DNA of 64,000 nt from positions 7,440,276 through 7,504,275 of the forward strand of contig NC_053127.1 of assembly GCF_010015445.1 (NCBI RefSeq), read 5' to 3'. The position numbers were made by a program, and so were the translations under genes. The notes below the pieces were generated by a model. The model ran no database searches, was not told the DNA's origin, and was given only the letters and a program-made list of their open reading frames with translations. Source of the DNA: Perca fluviatilis. Its lineage: Eukaryota; Chordata; Actinopteri; Perciformes; Percidae. This document shows, piece after piece, positions 56,272 to 64,000 of the stretch; positions within the stretch are counted from its first letter, which is position 1; each line of letters begins with the position of its first letter.

Positions 56272-57618
56272 CATCGGACTGATTAAGCAGGGCACAGGAC
56301 TGGACTTGTGTGCAAAGTTTGGTGAGTTTTCATGCATGGGAACATGGATTTCTTTGGAAGAATAATAAAGCTGTCAATAACAAGAGGGTTCCCGCAGCTT
56401 TGCTGCTCGGCCCCTAAGAGCTCACCGACCATATTTGGCAATATGTGCTTTAGCCAAAGACACTGAACACAAGTACAAACGTACTTGGATACATTTGTTG
56501 TTCGTAAAGAAATCATTTCAACATGCAACTCCCTGTAACGTTTCTGTTTTTGTACAGATTAAACAAACAAGAGGTAACCTATTACTTAGTGAGCTTTAGA
56601 GGTGCTGGTTGGTGTATTTTTCACTTTGGACAGAGCCAGAGCTGTTTTAATGCTAATCTCAGCTAACCCGACTGCTGGCTCTAGCTTCATATTCAGCGTA
56701 CAGACATGAGAGGGGTATTGATCTTCGAATTTTTACTAAGGAAATTAGTTTTTCTCATTTATAAATTCATTTGAATTAAAGCAGGTTGGTGTTATTTTAG
56801 ATGCAAGATTTGTAATGTGCTTCTTTCATCATCAACCGATTGAGGCGGATGATGAGTGTTGTCTTTTGTAATCGTGAGGCTTCCTGTCCAAGGCTCCAGC
56901 GCTGTTGTAACTTCTGTTTGAATTTTTCCTTTTCACTTTTTCCCTTTAATTTCTGTTACACCCAACGATATTATCGGGACCCTCAGAGCTGATCAGCTAA
57001 AGTTTACACACGACGTTCAAAGACATCAGCTAAAATCGGTACTAACTTGACTAACCTTTCATAACAAGCAGATCACTGATCAAATTCAGACAAGCCAAGT
57101 GTATGAGAACTATGAATGCATGCAGGCTGCAAAAAAAAGAAAGAAAAAAAAATAATCTTGCTCAAGTGGTTCCACAGAGGAAACTGAAGCCTGCGCCGAA
57201 AGAGGAAGCAGACCTTTGTTTTTTTGCTGTTTCAACTAGCAGTATGGTTACTTTCATTTTAACAGGTGGCAGGTTGGAGACAGAGCGCAGAGTTTATGAT
57301 ACCAGACCAGACAGAAGAAATCAGATATACAGTCGTGAGAGGATGGGAGTGAAAATGCAGGGACGAGATGAAGGAAAAGTTTTGCTGGTGTAGCTGGTGA
57401 CAAAGTGGTGCTGGTGATCTCATCTGTGGTGTCTCCAATTAACTCAGTTGTAACTAAGCAAAAAGATGTAAAATGTAAAATTAGGGGTTCAAAATTAATT
57501 TACAATCGGAAAATCAACAAGCAGTATCAGTAGGCAATACTTGATTATTGTCTGTCACTGCAATGCAATGAATTCAACACCCCTAATGATAACTATGTAT
57601 ATGACTGCATTTAGTTTT
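56272..57618. other. grk6 intron 2, no feature recognised
   Basis: Unique-looking sequence, including an A-rich run near 57130-57150. No exon or element that I can support. Confidence 0.35.
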
Positions 57619-57765
57619 TTTAAGATAATTTTTTGGGCATTTCTACCTTTAATCACCAGGATAGCATGAAAGGGGAGAGAGACAGAGAGAGAGGAGGGAA
57701 GACTTGAACCCCGGGCCTCTGCGTTGAGGAACAACGCATAACCAACTGAGCTACCCGGGCGCCCA
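57619..57765 (-). mobile_element. tRNA-derived SINE, reverse orientation
   Basis: The reverse complement starts gggcgcccgggtagctcagt, a good tRNA head, and ends in the same tail family as 41902-42091. A perfect 15-bp target duplication, actgcatttagtttt, sits at 57604-57618 and 57766-57780. The tail-side flank is T-rich, as expected for poly(A) in reverse. Confidence 0.92.
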
Positions 57766-57961
57766 ACTGCATTTAGTTTTAGTTTAGTTAGTTTCCATCA
57801 TTGTTTTAGTGAGCAGGATCATTTGAACAAAAGTTTTCGGTATTACAGATGAACGGGAAGTGCAGTCGGCGAGTCCCGCAATGTAATGACGTGAGCGTGC
57901 TCTGGCCCCGATGGTTTTATTGCAGTGTGAGTGCAGGCCAGCAGGGGAGCGGGGAAGGGGG

Positions 57962-58270
57962 AGTACTTGAGTCCTTGTGACTTGGACTCGAACTCGAGGA
58001 TGTATGAAATCGGACTCAACAATCATGAAATAGGACTCGGAAGTTGGAAGTTTCTGACTACTTTTATGTGTAATAGGCAGTGATGGAGTACTCAAGTCAT
58101 GGACTCGGACTCAAGTCATGGACTCGGACTCGAGTCCGACTCGGAGGCGCTATTCTCTGGACTCATGACTCCACTCGGACTCAAACTCTTCTTTGGTGAC
58201 TTGGACTCGAACACTGGTGACTCGAGATTTGACTGGGAACTCAACAGTTGGTGACTCGACTACAGCACTG
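57962..58270. repeat. 'gactcggactcaagtc' degenerate repeat
   Basis: Short direct and inverted gactcg/cgagtc motifs, some in tandem (catggactcggactcaagt twice). They resemble the gagtcg-type flanks of the 18-bp array near 42800-43140. Probably the core of a decayed MITE. Confidence 0.5.
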
Positions 58271-58304
58271 GCTGCTTTTCTTCGTTCCATGTGACAACAA
58301 CGTG

Positions 58305-58565
58305 TAAGGGTGCGCAAAAAAATCTATTCACATTCGTATCGCGATTCAAGCTCTACCGATTCAAAATCGATTCATAGAATTCCAAAAATAAATTCATATT
58401 TTTTTATTTTTTTTGTCTACTGCAATCACATGGGAAAAGTAACTACATTTACATACTGTGAATCGTGTCTTTAATCGAGTTAGAATCGAAAATGAATTTA
58501 GAATCGAATCTTGAGCCTAAAAATCGATATCAAATCGTGACATTTTCTGAATCGTGCTTCGAACT
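58305..58565. mobile_element. hAT-type MITE fragment
   Basis: Starts taagggtgcgcaaaaaaatc and is rich in gaatcgattc/aaatcgat palindromes, as in fish 'gatgcaccgatt' hAT MITEs. The right terminal repeat is not identifiable. Confidence 0.4.
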
Positions 58566-59250
58566 ACACGAAGCAGGTAATAAAAAAAAAAAATCTGGCT
58601 CCTCTGGCAGCACCTACAGCCTGTAGTGCGATTTGTTCAGATGCACCAATCAGGGCCAGGGTGGGGGTGTCTAACTGCGTGTCAATCACTGCTCATGCAC
58701 ACGCATTCATTCTCCCTTGTGGGGGGGAGGGGCTTAGGAGACCGTTTTGGGCTTCAGAGGAAAGGGGGGAGGGACTGAGAAGTTGTCAATGTTCAAATTT
58801 TTTGGCTAAGTCCTGGATCTTCACAATCCTACCTACAGCACCTTTAACAACAGGTATCAGGCGGCCTTTTTATCTTGCTGTAGCACAGTCTGTGCTCAGC
58901 ATTGGGATTACACTAACTGCATAACTGCAAATCTCTTCAATCATGTCTTCTATTCTTCACTGCATGAAAAACAAATGGCACTGAAAAAGACACAGCAACA
59001 ACATCACTATCAGTCTTTAAAAGCCATCATGGCTGTTATGATTCAGAAAAAAAGCCTCGTTACTACCCTTACATTAAGAAATTGTTGTCATGAGAGGTGA
59101 AGAGCTTTTATTACTGTTTTTCTCAGCTGTTGAGTAATTTATTCTATCTTGAAGGTCTTATGTGCTATTTTTGAAACTGTGGGCACAAAAAAACACTGTG
59201 ATTTGTTGTCCTTGCTCTGTATTGTAATGTAGTGTACAGTACATACATAC

Positions 59251-59405
59251 CTGTGATAATGTAGAGCGCTACTAAAGCTGCAGTGGGAGTACCACCCTTG
59301 ATTAATCTCACCACAGCCAGGAAGCGGATGAGACGCTTCAGAGCGTGTGCATCAGCGTGAACCAGAGACAGGAGGGCAGAAAGAATGGGAAAACGTAAAC
59401 TGGTT
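59251..59405 (-). CDS. Possible orphan exon, antisense in grk6 intron 2
   Basis: On the - strand a 155-base segment is bordered by a strong acceptor (ccctctctggctttcag) and a good donor (cacag/gtatgt). One of its frames is open throughout, reading TSLRFPILSALLSLVHADAH ALKRLIRFLAVVRLIKGGTP TAALVALYIIT. The peptide is leucine-rich, suggestive of helices. I do not recognise the family, and I found no companion exon nearby. It could be a real exon of an unknown nested gene, an exon of a gene extending off the window, a fragment of a decayed element, or chance. The call is weak. Confidence 0.25.
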
Positions 59406-59848
59406 CTGAAAGCCAGAGAGGGATCATGTCAAGAAAATAATGCTGTTGTTTTGGTTTGAGTGGAGGAGACGGTGGTGGACGATCCCACAACAGGCCTCTA
59501 ATCGGTAAATCCTAAATCAGATCTGCTAGACTGTAGTTAGGTTTAGGCATGAGGAGTGGGGATTGGTTAGGGTAAGGGTAAGAATACCAGAGTAAGCCAA
59601 TCAGAGGCAGAATAAGGCGGGGCGCAGGCCACGTCCTTTGCCGTCGACGCGAGACAACTAGCGGATCAGATCTAGCATCTACGTGTCCAGATCAGTTTTG
59701 GACTTTCCTTACATCTAACCTCTGTTTATAAGCTGCAGAGTTCACAGAAATATAAGGGATATGAGTAAGTGCATTTTAAAGATAAATCAAGCAAGTCTTT
59801 TCTTTTTCTAGAGATGCTGAGAACAGTTCTGGTGATAGTGTGAACCAT

Positions 59849-59928
<80 letters not shown>
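59849..59928. repeat. (CA)n microsatellite
   Basis: About 40 uninterrupted CA units. Confidence 0.95.
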
Positions 59929-59930
<2 letters not shown>

Positions 59931-60079
59931 ATTGTTTGGTGTTTCTCATCTACCGGAGGTGTGAACGTGTTTGCGTGTGTGTGTAGGGCTGAGTGATTAG
60001 TCGCGTTTACATCACGATCGAATTTTGAAAGAGAGCAAACCGTAAAATGTGATTTGAACGTAATGTGAAAACATTTTGT

Positions 60080-60650
60080 TTTAAGAAGGAAGGAAATGCA
60101 TTCCACGAGAGCTGCAGTGAGCCATTGATTAATCGTTCAGTTGATTGACAGAAAACGTATTTGCAACTATTTGGATAATCCATTAATTATTTAAAAAAAG
60201 TACATTTTCAGTCAACGATCCCGAACATTTGAGGGTTCTAGCTTCTCCATTGTGAAGTTTTGACTCTTTTACCAGTCTTGCATAACAGCAAAGTGAATAT
60301 TTTTGGGTTTATTTTTCACTATTTTATGATTTTTTACAGACCTAACAACATCCAACATGTTTTTCCAGGCCTTAAGGACAAAACACCATGTGCTTTAGTA
60401 ACACTGGAGGGAAACATTAGTTGTTTCTTTACAATAAAACTCCACAGGACATCTTTCATTATAGATACTCTAACTGAACAAGTTTGGCTTCTGTTCAAGA
60501 CACATTCTGGTTTAAAATGAGGACATTTAAAAAAAGCAACAGATGTGTTTTTCTTTAAATCGGGGTGACATGGTTTTATTAAGTTGGTATGACAGTACTG
60601 TTATCTCATGTCAGGCTGAACTTCAGTGTCTTAGATACAGCAAGATTTTG
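60080..60650. repeat. Dispersed duplication, copy 2 (partner 44870-45725)
   Basis: The same ordered blocks as copy 1, but without the two insertions. At the matching points it reads straight through (aggccttaaggac and gctgcagtgagccattgatt), so it shows the uninterrupted form. Confidence 0.85.
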
Positions 60651-61144
60651 GACAACAATGGAGCTCTATGGTACAGAGCAATAAGATATATCAGGCTTTA
60701 ATACACACACAGTTGTTAGTAGATACATTAATTGTAGTCTGGCTTACGGGGTGTACAGTGCGGGTATAAAGCCCGACATCACATGCCGGTACAATAAGTG
60801 TTGGTTTGAGTCTTTTCATGAGATTTGTTGATGAGAACATATAATTGATAGAATTGTTTGAATCTCATCACGTGAATCAGAGCCTCCAGGATTTGGGCCT
60901 GTGAAGCTAACATGCAACTGCATCACTTTATCTGATTGATGTTTTCATGTAGAAAGAAGACACACTGAGACTGTCCTCCCCCCCAAAAACTAACAAACAC
61001 AGGACTTTCACCCAGGAGATAGGGGTTTGTGTCCCGTTTGAAAATTAAAGTTAACGGCGAGTGTTATTTAACCTGAACCTTACCCCTGACCGGATAACAT
61101 AGCGTTAACCCCGTATGGAATACTCAAAAGCACTTTTGCCGCTT

Positions 61145-61299
61145 ATATATGGAGCTTAGCGCCACCCAAGACGATTGTGATTGGTTTAAAGAAATGCCAG
61201 TAAACCAGACCACATTTTTCTCCCATCCCAGAATGCTGTGTGGACTAGCCAGACCCTCCTCCACAGCGCTGTGGAGAAAGGTCTGGCGATGCGAGACTA
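61145..61299. mobile_element. Truncated, inverted 'tctcgcattgccagacc' element
   Basis: The reverse complement starts TAGTCTCGCATCGCCAGACC and follows the element at 26370-26762 for about 150 bp, through ggtctggctagtccacacag and gattggttt-type sequence in opposite sense. The other end is missing. Confidence 0.75.
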
Positions 61300-62661
61300 G
61301 TGCTAATAAACAAATGTTAGCATGCCAACATGCTAAACTAAGATAGTAAACATGTTAAACATCATACCACCATGGTAGCGTTGTTTTTGGAGCATGGTTT
61401 TGTGATCATGTCTTGATTTGTAGTTACTTTTCGGATTAAAGTATGACACACGGAACTCACTTTGCATCAATCGCAATAGATGGATCACGATAGATTGTTA
61501 GCAATTACACTACCCATCAGTATTTAAAGCAGTTAAAATCAGCTCCACCTCGACCAACAACATTATAGTGCTGTTGACATTTTAATGTCTCACTAATAAT
61601 TATCTAGTATTGGTATAGCTAAAATATTTGTCTTGGTGCAACATGCAATCTGAGATAAAATTACTATTTTCAGCCTCCAATTTTACAGCACCGCTGGAAA
61701 ATAAAATGATTGGAATCTTGTGCTTGGCTTTATAAGGTTGTCTCGCAGGCTGGATTTGACCCGTGACCCCTGGGACTCCTGGGCTAAGGTTTACAGTAAC
61801 TTCTTTCACTTCTAGACACCACGTGTGTACGGCATCATTGAAACTGTGAGAAAAAGACTGGTGGTCGCTATCATCAGTTTGCAATTCCCTAATTCCCTCT
61901 ATCAACCAAAATTCTCTCTTGATATATAAGGGTTTGTATGTAAGTAACTATATATATTGTTTTATTTAATGTTATTTAATTTCATGTTATTTTATACTAA
62001 CTTAAATACTTGTACAATACTGTATATACATACTGTGTGTCTGTGTGTGTGTAGCATGCAGAGACTAAATGACAAATAAATTAACCTTGTAACCTTGTTA
62101 GAACATGTAATGTTATTAGCATTTAAACAAAGTTACGTAGCACAAAATAGTACAAAATAGTCCAAAAAAAAAGACAGAGAGAAAATGAGGCCACCAATGA
62201 GTACAAGAGCAAGCAAGAGGACCACAACTTTATTTGATAAAATTGTTAAGTGTGATTTACGTACGAAAGCAAAATAAGCAGAGAACAATCAGCAGATGCT
62301 ACTACATTGCATGCAGTTGTCTTGCATTTGCAGTGGTTTTCTTTATCTTCCGCCTCTGCACGTCTCATTTCCGACATGCATTCAAATATCACGCAGTCAT
62401 GCAACAGCAGGAGACAAGAAAACACGGTCACTCTGCGTTGTTAAGTCATCTTTTGCCGAAATGAAGTTTAATCCGTTGTCAGTTGCCTAGTTTTCAAAGC
62501 TCTTAAGATGGGATAAGGAAACGCAAATAAGAGTGTAAAAAGAGACTCTTAGATGCTGATTCAGGTACGGATTTAACTCCTGGGATTCTCTTTTAAGTTT
62601 ATGTTTTGTGGTGCTTTTATTATAGAGTATCTGGAGAGTGACAGTAAATTGTTTAAGCAGG

Positions 62662-62700
<39 letters not shown>

Positions 62701-63353
62701 TTTCTAAAGTCACTTCAAAAAATGTATAAAGACGTAGGTTATTTGTTAAAAAAGGACAACTCTGAGTTGTAGTTTAAAACTTGTAAAGGTTTTATTCGGT
62801 CTCCAGTCCATACATGCAGTTAATGAATACAGGCACGCAGAACTGAAGGCTCGGTTAGCAACGATTAGCGCCGATTAGCGGTTAGCTCTAGTTAGCGGTT
62901 AGCTCCGATTAGCGGTTAGCTGCGGTTAGCTCCGTTATAAAGCTATGGAGTGGAGGAGACTGCCGCGGAGAGGGGTAACAACCAGACTCTGATAAATGAC
63001 GTTTGGGGAGCTTTTACAGCACCGTGGCTGCGTTGTTTCAACGGTTTTATTAGTACAGTTAATCCCACGTCAACACCTGCATGCTACTACTAACGTAACG
63101 ATGGCCTCTCTGAGCAAGTGCAGCGTCGTTGACGCTGTCATGCACACGGCATGCAACTTCATGAGGGGAGGGAGGGGCTGGAGGCAGCTCCTCTGTGTGC
63201 GCTGTAAAAGAAAATACACTGATGTATATATTTTTACTTATTTAACTGTCTAGTAAAGTTCAAAGACAGTGTTTAAAAAGTGCAATCCACATGTTTACAT
63301 ATGTCTATGTAAATAATAATTAAATAATCTAAATACTAAACACTACTACTAAA
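61300..63353. other. grk6 intron 2, few features
   Basis: Contains a gttagcatgc-type repeat (61310-61370), an (AT)n run (62666-62691) and a short gcggttagctccgatta tandem repeat (62856-62936). No exon seen. Confidence 0.4.
62856..62936. repeat. Short 'cgattagcggttagctc' tandem repeat
   Basis: Imperfect repeats of gcggttagct with cgattagc or tagttagc spacers, about 4-5 copies. Confidence 0.7.
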
Positions 63354-63645
63354 TAGGGCTGCTCCCTCTTAGTCGATTAGTCGACTAATCTGTCGTTTTG
63401 GTCTTACTTAGATTTCTTTAGTCCATTAGTCATGTTTGATGCTTTTTTCATGCTGAATGACTTATTTCCAAGAAACGTACGAGCACATCTCTGGTAAACA
63501 CAAGAATTAAAGTGGTGCTTTAGCGTGACTCTTTGCAGAGAAACTCAGATTTACAGATCTGTCGATTAAATCAACTAATCGATTAGTCGATACAATTGAA
63601 TGGGTGTTAGTCGACTAAGAATTTCTTCAATCGAACACAGCCCTA
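63354..63645. mobile_element. hAT MITE, 'agtcgattagtcgac' family, copy 2
   Basis: It begins TAGGGCTGCTCCCTCTTAG and ends tcgaacacagcccta. A perfect 8-bp duplication, ctactaaa, lies at 63346-63353 and 63646-63653. Near-identical to 30193-30490, differing by a few small indels and substitutions. Confidence 0.95.
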
Positions 63646-64000
63646 CTACTAAAGTGTGGTAAAGCCACATTTGTTTATATTTTTCTGCAATCTGCAACTG
63701 TTTCTGACTTTCATATGCATGTTTACACCAGGCTTGGTCAGTGCTCAATATACTACTGTGACTGAAGCAGTTAAATAAAAGATGTCATTCATATAAATTC
63801 ATGCATCACCTAATTAATTTCATCATCACATACAGACCAGGCCTCCAGGAAAGAACAGTTTGTTTAATCTATCTAATCTTGTGTTGTTCATACTATACAA
63901 TGATTTATTGCTAGTTTTTGTTGAATAATACAGAAGACAAAGAGCTTAAAAAATAATTGCATATCGAATCGCAATATTTTTGAAAAAAATCGCAATTAGA

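Noticed and set aside
57690..57765. Possible tRNA gene on the - strand
   Set aside because: It is the head of a SINE with a 15-bp target duplication.
61600..61905. 101-residue - strand frame
   Set aside because: No splice context, no recognisable family, and an AT-rich setting. Kept out as a chance frame.

Overview
The window is vertebrate nuclear DNA, most likely from a percomorph (acanthomorph) teleost. Coding exons are small, have canonical GT/AG splice sites and are scattered through long introns. The rest is teleost-style repeat: hAT and Harbinger-like MITEs, a Tc1/mariner remnant, tRNA-derived SINEs, a CR1/L2/Rex-type LINE, and many (CA)n and minisatellite arrays. Species cannot be fixed from the sequence.

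Three genes can be supported. (1) The last two coding exons of arl10, an ARF-like GTPase, on the + strand (937-1112 and 7290-7463); its 5' exons lie off the left edge. (2) A complete nop16 gene on the - strand, five coding exons between 30724 and 18704, encoding a 177-residue nucleolar 60S-biogenesis protein. (3) The first two coding exons of grk6, a G-protein-coupled receptor kinase, on the + strand (33957-34008 and 49434-49529); the remaining exons lie off the right edge. From memory, human ARL10 and NOP16 are neighbours on 5q35 and GRK6 lies in the same band, so the order agrees with the calls. arl10 and nop16 converge tail to tail. nop16 and grk6 are head to head across about 3.2 kb.

Layout: 1-7.5 kb arl10 3' half; 7.5-18.7 kb 3' flanks full of nested MITEs; 18.7-30.7 kb nop16; 30.8-33.9 kb intergenic and promoters; 34-49.4 kb grk6 intron 1; 49.5-64 kb grk6 intron 2. 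At 59.25-59.41 kb there is one unexplained antisense open segment with splice-like borders.

The most striking structure is mobile. More than a dozen non-autonomous DNA transposons can be delimited base by base because their target-site duplications (TSDs) survive. At least five of them carry an internal minisatellite (33-, 29-, 46- and, twice, 47-bp units), so in this stretch minisatellites and transposons are largely the same objects. Several elements are nested, one sits 11 nt from a nop16 splice donor, and the first AATAAA downstream of both arl10 and nop16 lies inside a MITE. I found no new protein system. The unusual biology here is transposon-borne tandem repeats and their contact with host gene signals.
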